Source: Sinomicrobium kalidii (GTDB lineage Bacteria > Bacteroidota > Bacteroidia > Flavobacteriales > Flavobacteriaceae). From it: a stretch of 64,000 nt of DNA. Position numbers and translations under genes: made by a program. This document shows positions 24,704-33,918 of the stretch, piece by piece (position 1 is the stretch's first letter; every line of letters starts with the position of its first letter). Under the pieces are notes generated by a model. The model was not told the DNA's origin and searched no databases. It worked only from the letters and a program-made list of their open reading frames with translations. The DNA lies in contig NZ_CP089211.1 in the NCBI RefSeq assembly GCF_021183825.1, positions 3,764,501 through 3,828,500 on the forward strand. The letters run 5' to 3'.

Positions 24704-25549
24704 TTAATAATCCCCTACGGTTTCGGGATTCTGCGCCAGGGCGGTTTCCAGTTGCTCGTCGTTAGGCGCCTTTCCGTGCCATGCATGGGTGTGCATCATA
24801 AAATCTACCCCGTTACCCATAACCGTATGAAGAATAACGCACACCGGTTTTCCCTTACCGGTCCTTGTTTTGGCTTCTTTCATACCGTTTATAACAGCTT
24901 CGAGATCATTCCCCTCTTTTATTTCCAGTACGTCCCAGCCGAAGGCTTCGAACTTGGCCCTGAGGTCGCCCATGGGGAGTACATCATTCGTAGCTCCGTC
25001 TATCTGTTGGCCGTTATAGTCTACCGTGGCAATATAATTGTCAACCTTGTTTCCTGCGGCATACATGATGGCTTCCCAGTTTTGGCCTTCCTGTAATTCG
25101 CCGTCACCGTGCAGGCTGTAAACGAGGTGATTGTCTTTGTTCAGTTTTTTTGCAAGGGCGGCTCCGATGGCTACGGACATCCCCTGTCCGAGCGACCCCG
25201 ATGCTACGCGCACTCCGGGAAGACCTTCGTGGGTTGTAGGATGGCCCTGTAAACGGGAATCGATCATCCGGAAAGTATTGAGCTCCTCCACCGGGAAATA
25301 CCCTTTTCGTGCCAGTACACTGTAAAATACCGGTGAAATATGACCGTTGGAGAGGAAGAACAGGTCTTCATCTATACCATCCATATCAAATCCGTCCTTC
25401 AGTTCCATGATCTCGTTATACATGGCTATAAAAAATTCCGTGCATCCCAGTGAACCTCCGGGATGGCCGGAATTCACCTTGTGTACCATCCGCAAAATAT
25501 CCCTGCGAACCTGTGTTGCTAAGTCGTTTAGTTGTTGAATATTAGACAT
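24704..25549 (-). CDS. Transketolase, N-terminal subunit
   Basis: 281 residues, ATG start. This is the thiamine-diphosphate-binding half: the early VNSGHPGGSLGCTEFFIAMY carries the conserved His, and the GDG motif is HGDGELQEGQNWEAIMYAAG at about residues 145-164, followed by the N that binds magnesium (VDYNGQQIDG). HAWHGKAPNDEQLE closes the domain. It is first in the two-gene unit with the C-terminal subunit, 114 bases away. A -7 box lies 27 bases upstream. Confidence 0.94.
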   Translation of the reverse strand: MSNIQQLNDLATQVRRDILRMVHKVNSGHPGGSLGCTEFFIAMYNEIMELKDGFDMDGIDEDLFFLSNGHISPVFYSVLARKGYFPVEELNTFRMIDSRLQGHPTTHEGLPGVRVASGSLGQGMSVAIGAALAKKLNKDNHLVYSLHGDGELQEGQNWEAIMYAAGNKVDNYIATVDYNGQQIDGATNDVLPMGDLRAKFEAFGWDVLEIKEGNDLEAVINGMKEAKTRTGKGKPVCVILHTVMGNGVDFMMHTHAWHGKAPNDEQLETALAQNPETVGDY

Positions 25550-25575
25550 TTTTAATAGTTGAAATTATTCTCTGG

Positions 25576-25583
25576 CAAAAATA
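25576..25583 (-). promoter_or_regulatory. -7 box of the transketolase genes
   Basis: Minus-strand TATTTTTG, a perfect TAnnTTTG, 27 bases before the ATG. Confidence 0.55.
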
Positions 25584-25861
25584 AACCTAAAAAGGGCTCC
25601 TCCCAAACGTTTTCGGTGTTAGTTTTCAGGCTTTCACAAATTAAATGTGATAATTGTTCAATTTACCAATTCGGTAACAGGGTGATTTAATATATAACCC
25701 GTTTAAACTTTTTGGTTTTTGTAATAAGAGTAAAAGAGGAAAAAAGTTAAAGATACCGACTAAGGTTGAAATTAAACCTTTATAGGCTTCGGGTGGGGAT
25801 ACTTTGTTATGATTTGGTTAGAGGGCAAACGTATTAAACCTTTGTAAGGTGAAAAATTTTT

Positions 25862-26002
25862 AGTACATGACAAAATTTGTTTTATACAGGTTTATTGGAA
25901 AATCAGTTTGACTCTAAAGGGAGCCTGATTTTCCTCGATTCACCCTTTGGGAGGGGCAAAAAATCGAGGAAAATGCATTTAAGTTGAATTTTGTCATGTA
26001 CT
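25862..26002. mobile_element. MITE-like element, 141 bp, no coding capacity
   Basis: Perfect 16-bp terminal inverted repeats: AGTACATGACAAAATT at 25862-25877 and its complement at 25987-26002. Inside is a second inverted repeat, 25928-25940 against 25962-25974 (ATTTTCCTCGATT). No clear target duplication is seen at the flanks. A hairpin-forming, non-autonomous element is the best reading; a large RNA hairpin is the alternative. Confidence 0.6.
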
Positions 26003-26460
26003 GAAGTTAAAAATATAGAAATTCCACACCCTTTAGGCGATGCGCTGAGCCTGCCTGCACTGAGCAAGGTCGGACTGTGTTCGTTGCGGTATCGCGAATG
26101 TCCCTGGCCCGGTAGCCCGCGTTCGGGAACATCGAGGGACCGGCACCGGTAGCATTGCCTGACGAATGACACCACTGCCGGTACACCGGCAGGTTCAGGA
26201 AGGGCCGCCTTCCTGTAAAGGTTCGCCTGTATTTGCCGCCGCACCGGGATATCTTATTCACGGTCGGGTGATCCGGAGCCCGTTTTTGCCATTTAAGGGA
26301 TTGCGTATACGCTGCACCGGGTTGTGTTTGCCGTATAAGTAACCCGGTATGCGGCGGACTTAATTAAGTTCACTGCTCAAGCAATTGCGTATGCGGCAAA
26401 CCGGATTCCTTATGCCGCGTACCCATCTCCTTGAACTGCAATCGTAACCTGGTCTGCCGC

Positions 26461-26841
26461 TTAAGCAGTTACGTATGAATTCATAAGCAATCCGGTATAC
26501 GGTCAACACAACTGTGTATGCGGCAAACCATATTCCTTATGCCGCGTACCTGTCCCCTTACGCCGCGAACATAACCCGGTATGCCGCTTAAGCAGTTACG
26601 TATGAATTCATAAGCAACCCGGTATGCGGTCAACACAACTGTGTATGCGGTAAACCATATTCCTTATGCCGCGTACCTGTCCCCTTACGCCGCGAACATA
26701 AGCCGGTATGCCGCTTGCGCCATTGCGTATGAATTCATAAGTAACCCGGTACGCGGTCAACCTAACTGTGTATGCGGCGTAAGCAACCGGTTACGCGGCT
26801 CAAGGGAACGGGTAAGCTGCATACCCGACCCCTTCCGGTGT
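26461..26841. repeat. Hierarchical tandem repeat: 127-bp units built of 20-22-bp monomers
   Basis: Three 127-bp units start at 26461, 26588 and 26715; the first two differ at only four positions, the third is more diverged. Each unit divides into six monomers of 20-22 bases ending in variants of TATGCCGC/TATGCGGC. Degenerate monomers continue on both sides, from about 26290 to 26850. The 127-bp period is not a multiple of three, so the array is not one protein-coding repeat. Confidence 0.85.
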
Positions 26842-27205
26842 AAACCGGGTTGTGTTTATGGCGGTTTTCCAGGCTTTAAGGCGGGGAAGGAACGGTAAAT
26901 TTTTCGGTACAGCCGTATATGGGAGAAGAAATGCATTTGTCACGCGTCTCCTGGCCTTCCGAAGATATGCGGAGGTTGAAAACCTGTCCGTACCCGGTGG
27001 GGCAGCAGGGGAAGTGCCGTGGATGCCCGATCAGATTGTCACACCATAAAAAAGTTGAAAGCTATATATGGCAAGTGGTTGAAAGAACATGTATTCATTT
27101 TCAGCAGGTACTGGTGAGTGTAACAATTAAGAAGCTTCCCGGTATTACAAATCAAAAGAAATAAGTCAACCTCATAATCACATTATCCCATTATTACAAT
27201 ATCCC

Positions 27206-27213
27206 TATCTTTG
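27206..27213 (+). promoter_or_regulatory. -7 box of tgt
   Basis: TATCTTTG, 22 bases before the tgt ATG. Confidence 0.6.
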
Positions 27214-27235
27214 CCGACTGACTGATATTGTATTT

Positions 27236-28366
27236 ATGAAGTTCGAGTTACAAGCAAACGATCCCGGGAGCAAGGCCAGGGCCGGGAAGATCACGACAGA
27301 TCACGGTGTGATAGAAACCCCGATTTTTATGCCCGTCGGGACGGTAGCCTCGGTAAAAGGGGTGCACCAGCGGGAATTGCGGGAAGATATCGACCCGGAT
27401 ATCATTCTTGGGAACACCTATCACCTGTACCTCAGGCCGCAAACGGGCATCCTGGAAAAAGCCGGCGGGCTGCATAAATTCATGGGATGGGACAGGAACA
27501 TCCTTACCGACAGCGGGGGGTACCAGGTGTATTCCATGTCGGCCAACAGGAAAATTAAGGAAGAAGGCGTAAAGTTCAAGTCGCACATTGACGGTTCATA
27601 CCATTTTTTCACTCCGGAGCGTGTGATGGAAATACAGCGGAGCATCGGTGCCGATATCATCATGGCGTTTGACGAATGTACACCTTATCCGTGCGACTAC
27701 CGCTATGCCAAACGTTCCATGCACATGACCCACAGATGGCTCGACCGTTGTGTGGAACACCTGAAAAAAGTGCCCGGAAAGTACGGTTACAGCCAGTCGT
27801 TGTTCCCCATTGTCCAGGGATCGGTTTACAAGGACCTGCGCGAGCAGTCTGCCGAGTACATCGCCGGGGCAGGAGCCGACGGTAATGCCATAGGCGGGCT
27901 TTCGGTAGGGGAGCCCGCAGAAGAAATGTATGCCATGGCCGAAGTGGTCTGCAACATCCTTCCCGAAGATAAGCCCCGTTACCTTATGGGGGTGGGAACA
28001 CCGGTAAACATTCTGGAAAACATAGCGCTCGGGGTAGATATGTTCGATTGCGTAATGCCCACCAGGAATGCGCGTAACGGGATGCTGTTCACATCCGACG
28101 GGATCATTAACATAAAGAACAAGAAGTGGGAAGACGATTTTTCTCCGGTGGACGAAATGGGCATTACTTTTGTGGATACCGAATACTCAAAAGCTTATTT
28201 AAGGCATCTTTTTGCTGCAAATGAGTATCTTGGCAAACAAATTGCAACCATTCACAACCTGGGCTTTTACCTGTGGTTGGCACGTGAAGCCAGAAAACAT
28301 ATCTTAGCGGGAGATTTTTACGAATGGAAGAATGTTATGGTGAAAAAGCTGGCACAGCGGTTGTAG
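27236..28366 (+). CDS. tgt: tRNA-guanine transglycosylase (Bacteroidota type without zinc cysteines)
   Basis: 376 residues, ATG start. It exchanges guanine 34 of GUN-anticodon tRNAs for the queuine precursor preQ1. The TIM-barrel fold is plain: TPIFMPVGTVASVKGV at the start, ILTDSGGYQVYS with the catalytic aspartate (about residues 89-100), IGGLSVGE, and FDCVMPTRNARNG with the nucleophilic aspartate (about 263-275). The family's usual zinc site C-x-C-x2-C in the C-terminal part is absent: where E. coli has CDCYTC this protein has MGITFVDT, although the TIHN histidine remains. Length is normal. No other queuosine gene is adjacent. Confidence 0.95.
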   Translation: MKFELQANDPGSKARAGKITTDHGVIETPIFMPVGTVASVKGVHQRELREDIDPDIILGNTYHLYLRPQTGILEKAGGLHKFMGWDRNILTDSGGYQVYSMSANRKIKEEGVKFKSHIDGSYHFFTPERVMEIQRSIGADIIMAFDECTPYPCDYRYAKRSMHMTHRWLDRCVEHLKKVPGKYGYSQSLFPIVQGSVYKDLREQSAEYIAGAGADGNAIGGLSVGEPAEEMYAMAEVVCNILPEDKPRYLMGVGTPVNILENIALGVDMFDCVMPTRNARNGMLFTSDGIINIKNKKWEDDFSPVDEMGITFVDTEYSKAYLRHLFAANEYLGKQIATIHNLGFYLWLAREARKHILAGDFYEWKNVMVKKLAQRL

Positions 28367-28524
28367 GGATGAGTTAATGTGTTGATGAAATGATTAAGGG
28401 GTTAAAGCAAAAGTAAAATTAAAAAGAATAATAATTTCTCTCCCGAGAGGGGAGAGATGCCGGAGGCAGAGGAGGAGGCTCCCTCAACTCCAAAACCAAA
28501 AAAAACAAGAACTAAAACCGGACA

Positions 28525-29601
28525 GTGAAAATATTAGACTGGTATATACTTAAACGATACCTCGGTACCTTTACCGTGATGCTCCTGCTGTTTATTCCCA
28601 TAGGGATCATGATCGACCTTTCGGAAAAAGTGGGCAAGATGATAGAGCAGGAAGCACCTACGGGTGAGATCATAAAGTATTATGTGAATTTCACTTTTTA
28701 TTTTGCCAACCTGCTGTTTCCCATTTTTCTTTTTCTCTCCATTATATGGTTTACCTCCAAACTGGCCAACAATACGGAAATCACGGCAATACTGAGTTCC
28801 GGTGTGCCCTATACGAGGTTTTTAAGGCCCTATTTGCTCGGGGCTTCCATTGTAGCGGTCATCGCTTTTGTGATGGGGATGTTCATCGTGCCCTCGGCCA
28901 GTAAAGGGTACAAGGAATTTTACTATAAATATCTCAAAAAGGGACAACAGGCGCGTGAGACCACCAACCTCTTCAACCAGATCAATGACAACGATTATAT
29001 TTATGTAAGCAGCTTTGATCCGAAGAACAAAATAGGGTATAATTTCACATTTGAGCATTTTGAAGGAGAACAGCTCAAATACAAGATCTCGGCGAGGAAT
29101 ATACGATGGATCGAAAAGGACAGCGTTTACAGGTTGTCTTCCTATGTAAAACGACAAATCGGGAAAACCGATGACATACTCGAAAAACAAAGCAGGCTCG
29201 ACACACTTTTTTCCTTTAACCTGGACGACCTGACCCCGGTGTCCTATATTGCGGAAACCAAAAACCTCTTTCAGCTGAATAAATTTATAGAAAAGGAGCG
29301 GAAAAAAGGATCGTCCAACATCAATACGTATCTTCTGGTGAAGTACAAACGCTGGGGGCTTCCCGTATCGGCTTTTATCCTTACTGTTATAGCAGTGGCC
29401 GTGTCTTCCAGGAAAAAAAGGGGAGGGATGGGGATCAACCTGGCCCTCGGGATTTCCCTGGCCTTTATTTTTATCTTTTTCGACCGGATATTCGGTACCA
29501 TGGCCGAACAGTCGGGCTTTTCCCCGATGCTTGCGGCAGCCTTCCCCAACCTGATATTCGGAGTGCTCGCTGTTTATCTTCTGAATAAAGCCAGACAATA
29601 A
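28525..29601 (+). CDS. LptF/LptG family lipopolysaccharide export permease
   Basis: 358 residues, GTG start. YjgP/YjgQ-type permease: three N-terminal membrane helices (about residues 10-30, 52-75, 98-120), a large periplasmic beta-jellyroll domain (about 125-265) and three C-terminal helices (about 275-355). The opening ILDWYILKRYLGTFTVMLL is a family signature. LptF and LptG form the inner-membrane part of the LPS transport bridge with the ATPase LptB. From this sequence alone LptF and LptG cannot be told apart. It lies downstream of tgt in the same direction. Confidence 0.9.
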   Translation: MKILDWYILKRYLGTFTVMLLLFIPIGIMIDLSEKVGKMIEQEAPTGEIIKYYVNFTFYFANLLFPIFLFLSIIWFTSKLANNTEITAILSSGVPYTRFLRPYLLGASIVAVIAFVMGMFIVPSASKGYKEFYYKYLKKGQQARETTNLFNQINDNDYIYVSSFDPKNKIGYNFTFEHFEGEQLKYKISARNIRWIEKDSVYRLSSYVKRQIGKTDDILEKQSRLDTLFSFNLDDLTPVSYIAETKNLFQLNKFIEKERKKGSSNINTYLLVKYKRWGLPVSAFILTVIAVAVSSRKKRGGMGINLALGISLAFIFIFFDRIFGTMAEQSGFSPMLAAAFPNLIFGVLAVYLLNKARQ

Positions 29602-29719
29602 CCGGGGCATTTTGTCGCATTCCCCCGGATGAAAAGGGAGAGGATACCGTAGTTAACGGAATGTACCTGTAAAGGATACAAATAATGGTACGCGGATAAA
29701 CTGAACACAAAAAAATCCG

Positions 29720-29727
29720 TAAGTTTG
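29720..29727 (+). promoter_or_regulatory. -7 box of accA
   Basis: TAAGTTTG, a perfect TAnnTTTG, 31 bases before the accA ATG. Confidence 0.6.
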
Positions 29728-29758
29728 TAGGCTGAATAAAATCAAAATATAAGTGATA

Positions 29759-30712
29759 ATGGAATATTTGGATTTTGAATTACCCATTAAAGAACTGGAG
29801 GAGCAACTATCCAAGTGCAAGGTCATCGGCGAGGAGAGCGATGTTGATGTGACCGAGACCTGCAAGCAAATTGACAAGAAACTGAAACAGACCAAAAAGG
29901 ACATATACAAGAATCTCACTGCCTGGCAGCGTGTACAATTATCACGCCATCCTTCCAGACCTTATACACTGGACTACGTTCGTGCCATTTGCGGTGATAC
30001 CTTTCTGGAGCTGCACGGCGACCGTACCGTAAAAGACGATAAGGCGATGATAGGCGGTCTCGGGAAAATCGAGGGACAGAGTTTTATGATCATCGGCCAG
30101 CAAAAGGGATACAACACAAAGACCAGGCAGTACCGGAATTTCGGGATGGCCAATCCCGAAGGGTACCGCAAGGCATTGCGCCTTATGAAGATGGCCGAGA
30201 AATTCGGGATCCCCGTGATATCCTTTGTCGATACCCCCGGTGCATACCCGGGTATCGAAGCCGAAGAAAGGGGGCAGGGAGAAGCCATTGCCAGGAACAT
30301 CATGGAAATGACCCGGCTGAAAGTTCCGGTAATCGTTATTATTATCGGGGAAGGAGCCTCCGGCGGAGCACTTGGGATAGGTGTGGGCGACCGGGTACTG
30401 ATGCTCGAGAATACATGGTATTCGGTAATATCGCCCGAATCATGTTCGTCCATACTCTGGCGAAGCTGGGAATATAAGGAACAGGCTGCGGAAGCACTCA
30501 AACTGACGGCCAAGGACATGAAAAAGCTGCACCTGGTGGACGATATCGTCAAGGAACCCCTGGGCGGTGCACATTCCGACCGGGAAAAGACCTTTAAAAC
30601 AGTGGCCCAGACCATTATTGAAAATTATGAAGATCTCAAAAAAATGACGCCCGAAGAACTCGTGGAGGATCGTATGGAAAAATATGCTAACATGGGAGTG
30701 TATAAAAATTGA
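29759..30712 (+). CDS. accA: Acetyl-CoA carboxylase carboxyltransferase subunit alpha
   Basis: 317 residues from the ATG at 29759; a GTG six bases earlier is less likely. With AccD it transfers the carboxyl group from biotin to acetyl-CoA, making malonyl-CoA for fatty acid synthesis in the cytoplasm. Family landmarks: [17 protein letters not shown] at the N-terminus, [20 protein letters not shown], the oxyanion region [20 protein letters not shown] and [12 protein letters not shown]. Length is normal. It is a single gene with its own -7 box and terminator. Confidence 0.97.
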   Translation: MEYLDFELPIKELEEQLSKCKVIGEESDVDVTETCKQIDKKLKQTKKDIYKNLTAWQRVQLSRHPSRPYTLDYVRAICGDTFLELHGDRTVKDDKAMIGGLGKIEGQSFMIIGQQKGYNTKTRQYRNFGMANPEGYRKALRLMKMAEKFGIPVISFVDTPGAYPGIEAEERGQGEAIARNIMEMTRLKVPVIVIIIGEGASGGALGIGVGDRVLMLENTWYSVISPESCSSILWRSWEYKEQAAEALKLTAKDMKKLHLVDDIVKEPLGGAHSDREKTFKTVAQTIIENYEDLKKMTPEELVEDRMEKYANMGVYKN

Positions 30713-30766
30713 TCCTCCGAAAATATCAACCGCAATTCTCCCGAAAAGAGAAGAGCACAATACGAG

Positions 30767-30793
30767 CCGAAGTAAAGAACTTCGGTTTTTTTT
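30767..30793 (+). terminator. Terminator after accA
   Basis: Stem CCGAAGT/ACTTCGG with a short loop, followed by eight T, 54 bases after the accA stop codon. Confidence 0.85.
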
Positions 30794-30906
30794 ACGTTTA
30801 TGAACATAAAATCGTAACTTGTTAACATGTTAAATGTTGACGAAGGGTGAATATAAAATACGCCGATTTTTAAATAGTTGAACTATCATTTTCTACATTC
30901 GCGTTT

Positions 30907-32481
30907 ATGGAAAAAACAGGCCCCGTGTCAGGAATAAAAATAGAAAAACCAACCACAGCCGCCGGAAGGTCCGGCATAATACAGTTGGAAAAGGGGAAGA
31001 TCCCTCCCCAGGCACTGGATTTGGAAGAAGTGGTGCTCGGCGCCATGATGATCGATAAGAAAGGGGTCGACGAGGTTATTGATATTTTGCATCCGGATGC
31101 TTTTTACAAGGAGGTACACCGGCATATTTACGAGGCCATTGTACAATTGTTTGAAAATACGGAGCCGATCGACCTGCTTACGGTATCCTCCCAGTTGAAA
31201 AAGGACGGCAGGCTGGAACAGATCGGGGGTGATTTTTACCTGATACAGCTTACCCAGAAGGTTTCTTCATCGGCACATATTGAATTCCATGCCCGTATCA
31301 TCCTTCAGAAGTATATACAGCGAAGTCTCATCAAGATATCTTCGGATATCATTGAAGAAGCCTATGATGAAACTACCGATGTTTTTGACCTGCTCGACAG
31401 TGCCGAAGCCAAATTGTACGAGGTTACCCAGGGAAATATCAAAAAATCTTCGGAGACCGCACAGAGCCTTGTCATGCAGGCCAAGAAAAAGATCGAGGAA
31501 ATATCCAACAAGGAAGGACTGAGCGGTATTCCGTCCGGTTTTGACAAACTTGACAAGCTCACTTCCGGCTGGCAGCCCAGTGACCTTATTATTGTGGCCG
31601 CACGTCCCGGTATGGGTAAAACGGCCCTTACGCTGTCCATGGCCAGGAATATTGCAGTAAATGCCGACACCCCGGTGGCGTTCTTTTCCCTGGAGATGTC
31701 ATCTGTACAGCTTATTACCCGTCTTATCTCTTCCGAGACTGGATTGTCTTCGGAAAAACTGCGTACGGGAAAGCTCGAAAAACACGAGTGGGAACAACTC
31801 AACGTCAAAGTAAAATCCCTGGAAACGGCCCCGTTGTTTATTGACGACACTCCCTCCCTTTCCATATTCGACCTTCGTGCAAAGGCGAGGAGGCTGGCGT
31901 CACAACACGGCATCAGACTTATTATTATTGATTACCTCCAGCTTATGACTGCCGGCGGAACCCAGAAAGGGGGGAACCGGGAACAGGAAATATCCACCAT
32001 TTCCAGGAACCTCAAGGCCCTGGCCAAGGAACTGGACGTTCCTGTTATTGCCCTTTCACAGCTTTCCCGTGCGGTGGAAACCCGTGGAGGCAGTAAACGC
32101 CCGCTGCTTTCCGACCTCAGGGAATCGGGGGCCATTGAACAGGATGCCGATATCGTATCTTTTATTTACCGTCCGGAATACTACAAGATCGAAGAGTGGG
32201 ACGATGAAGAACGTACGCCTACGCAGGGACAGGCCGAGTTTATCGTAGCCAAGCACCGTAACGGGGGGCTGGACAACATCCGGCTCAAGTTTATCGGTCA
32301 CCTCGGGAAATTCGATAACCTGGATGATTTTGACTCTCCGTTCGAATTCCAGTCGAAAATGAATGCCTCTGAAGACGATACTTTCAACCCGGGTAGCCTG
32401 CCCAGTGCGGATGATGCTTTCGGGAGTTCCATGAACGAAGGGCCGCCCGCCCCGGAAGATGACAGTGACGTGCCGTTTTAG
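30907..32481 (+). CDS. dnaB: Replicative DNA helicase DnaB
   Basis: 524 residues, ATG start. Hexameric 5'-3' helicase that unwinds DNA at the fork. The N-terminal primase-interacting domain is at about residues 30-135 (PPQALDLEEVVLGAMMIDKKG). The RecA-like C-terminal domain has Walker A ARPGMGKTAL at about residues 236-245, Walker B LIIIDYLQLMT at about 338-348, and the arginine-finger region LSDLRESGAIEQDADIV. No intein interrupts it. The C-terminal acidic tail (about 490-524, EDDSDVPF) resembles single-stranded-DNA-binding protein tails and is common in Bacteroidota DnaB. Confidence 0.97.
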   Translation: MEKTGPVSGIKIEKPTTAAGRSGIIQLEKGKIPPQALDLEEVVLGAMMIDKKGVDEVIDILHPDAFYKEVHRHIYEAIVQLFENTEPIDLLTVSSQLKKDGRLEQIGGDFYLIQLTQKVSSSAHIEFHARIILQKYIQRSLIKISSDIIEEAYDETTDVFDLLDSAEAKLYEVTQGNIKKSSETAQSLVMQAKKKIEEISNKEGLSGIPSGFDKLDKLTSGWQPSDLIIVAARPGMGKTALTLSMARNIAVNADTPVAFFSLEMSSVQLITRLISSETGLSSEKLRTGKLEKHEWEQLNVKVKSLETAPLFIDDTPSLSIFDLRAKARRLASQHGIRLIIIDYLQLMTAGGTQKGGNREQEISTISRNLKALAKELDVPVIALSQLSRAVETRGGSKRPLLSDLRESGAIEQDADIVSFIYRPEYYKIEEWDDEERTPTQGQAEFIVAKHRNGGLDNIRLKFIGHLGKFDNLDDFDSPFEFQSKMNASEDDTFNPGSLPSADDAFGSSMNEGPPAPEDDSDVPF

Positions 32482-32602
32482 GCAAAAACAGAAAGTTAAG
32501 TATCTGGTCGTATTCCCGCTCCGGGTTCCCCGATGCTTAACCTCGATACCGAAGCCGGATATCCGAACGTTTTTCCGTAAATTTGAAGCTAAACCTTTTG
32601 TT

Positions 32603-33880
32603 ATGCGTTTTGGCTTACCTTTCAACAGGCTATTGATAACCGTATTCCTGCTTGCATTCAGCATTTCGGTACAGGCTTCCCGTGTGCTTATTCCCATGGA
32701 TGCCGAGTTCCAGAAAAACCATTTGAAGGCTTATGGTATAGCCTACTGGACATTGTCAAAAAACGTAAAGGTGCAATGGCTGCTGAATTACCGCGGGGGT
32801 TCGTTTCTGCTTCCGGATACTGAGGAGATACGAAAGGAATGTACCATCAGAGGGGTTTCTTATGAGGTGCTTTCTGACGATAAGGCAGCGGGAATCCTGG
32901 AAGAAATAAGCAGCCCGGCCAAAAATCAGGAAGCCGTGATCCTGGAAAAAGCGCCTAAAATTGTGGTCTACTCGCCCAAAGACAACCCGCCCTGGGACGA
33001 TGCGGTGACCATGGTGCTAACCTATGCCGAAATCCCCTATGATGTGGTGTATGACGAGGAAGTACTCTCCGATAAATTACTGTTGTACGACTGGTTGCAC
33101 CTGCACCACGAAGACTTCACCGGGCAGTATGGCAAGTTTTACCGGGCGTATAAAATGGCGCCCTGGTATATGCAACAAAAAAAAGAGGCCGAGGAAAGGG
33201 CGGCGAAACTGGGATTTGATAAAGTGTCTGAAGAAAAACTCGCCGTAGCACAGAAGATCAGGGATTATGTAGTTGGAGGCGGTTTTATGTTTGCCATGTG
33301 CTCGGCAACCGATAGTTTTGATATTGCCCTTTCGGCAGAAGGAGTGGATATTTGTGAGGCCATGTTCGACGGAGATCCTTCTTCCCCCAATTATCAGTCC
33401 AGAATTGATTACGATAAAACTTTTGCTTTTACCGGGTTTACCCTGGAGCGCGATCCCAATGTTTATGAATTTTCATCCATAGATATGACTTCCAGGCGGG
33501 AGATAGCCAAGGAAGTGGATTATTTTACCCTGATGGAATTTTCCGCCAAGTGGGACCCGATACCCACGATGTTATGTCAAAACCACACGGCACTGATCAA
33601 AGGATTTATGGGGCAGACCACCAGCTTTAACGGCAATGAGGTCAAATCTTCCGTACTGGTACTGGGCGAGAACAAGGCTAACGGCGAAGCGCGATATATT
33701 CACGGTGTCAAGGGAAAAGGCTTTTTTACCTTTTACGGGGGGCACGACCCGGAGGACTATCAGCACAGAGTGGGAGATCCCAAGACAGAACTGGAGTTAC
33801 ACCCCAACTCTCCGGGCTACAGGCTTATACTGAACAATATCCTTTTCCCGGCTGCAAAGAAGAAGAAACACAAAACCTGA
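32603..33880 (+). CDS. Exported protein of the family often labelled 'asparagine synthetase B' in Bacteroidota
   Basis: 425 residues from ATG 32603, chosen because a signal peptide (MRFGLPFNRLLITVFLLAFS then ISVQAS) begins there; the frame is open further up with no good start. The protein has no Ntn glutaminase Cys2 and no PPi-loop of asparagine synthetase, so that label should not be trusted. It contains VVGGGFMFAMCSATDSFDIAL at about residues 225-245, which looks like a class I glutamine amidotransferase-like or ThuA-like nucleophile elbow, and TFYGGHDPEDYQHRVGDP near the end, again ThuA-like. The export signal fits a periplasmic or outer-membrane place. Function unknown. Confidence 0.78.
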   Translation: MRFGLPFNRLLITVFLLAFSISVQASRVLIPMDAEFQKNHLKAYGIAYWTLSKNVKVQWLLNYRGGSFLLPDTEEIRKECTIRGVSYEVLSDDKAAGILEEISSPAKNQEAVILEKAPKIVVYSPKDNPPWDDAVTMVLTYAEIPYDVVYDEEVLSDKLLLYDWLHLHHEDFTGQYGKFYRAYKMAPWYMQQKKEAEERAAKLGFDKVSEEKLAVAQKIRDYVVGGGFMFAMCSATDSFDIALSAEGVDICEAMFDGDPSSPNYQSRIDYDKTFAFTGFTLERDPNVYEFSSIDMTSRREIAKEVDYFTLMEFSAKWDPIPTMLCQNHTALIKGFMGQTTSFNGNEVKSSVLVLGENKANGEARYIHGVKGKGFFTFYGGHDPEDYQHRVGDPKTELELHPNSPGYRLILNNILFPAAKKKKHKT

Positions 33881-33918
33881 TTGAGGAAAGGGCTGTGATC
33901 AATAAAGAGAGTTAATAT

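Larger units (their letters stand above)
25584..27205. other. 1.6-kb stretch without a supportable gene
   Basis: No open frame here looks like a protein: the longest ones overlap each other on the minus strand (25903-26261) and have no family features. The stretch holds a MITE-like element (25862-26002), a G/C-rich region with several short inverted repeats (26020-26260), and a hierarchical tandem repeat (about 26290-26850). It resembles a hot spot of non-coding repeats rather than a decayed gene. Confidence 0.7.

Noticed and set aside
25903..26261. Two overlapping minus-strand open frames in the 25.6-27.2-kb stretch
   Set aside because: They overlap each other and the MITE-like element, have no recognisable domain, and there is no promoter; treated as non-coding.
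26641..26898. Plus-strand frame giving the heptad pattern PYAAYLS PYAANIS
   Set aside because: The array period of 127 bases breaks the frame between units, and the frame covers only part of the array; more likely an accidental translation of a 21-bp DNA monomer.
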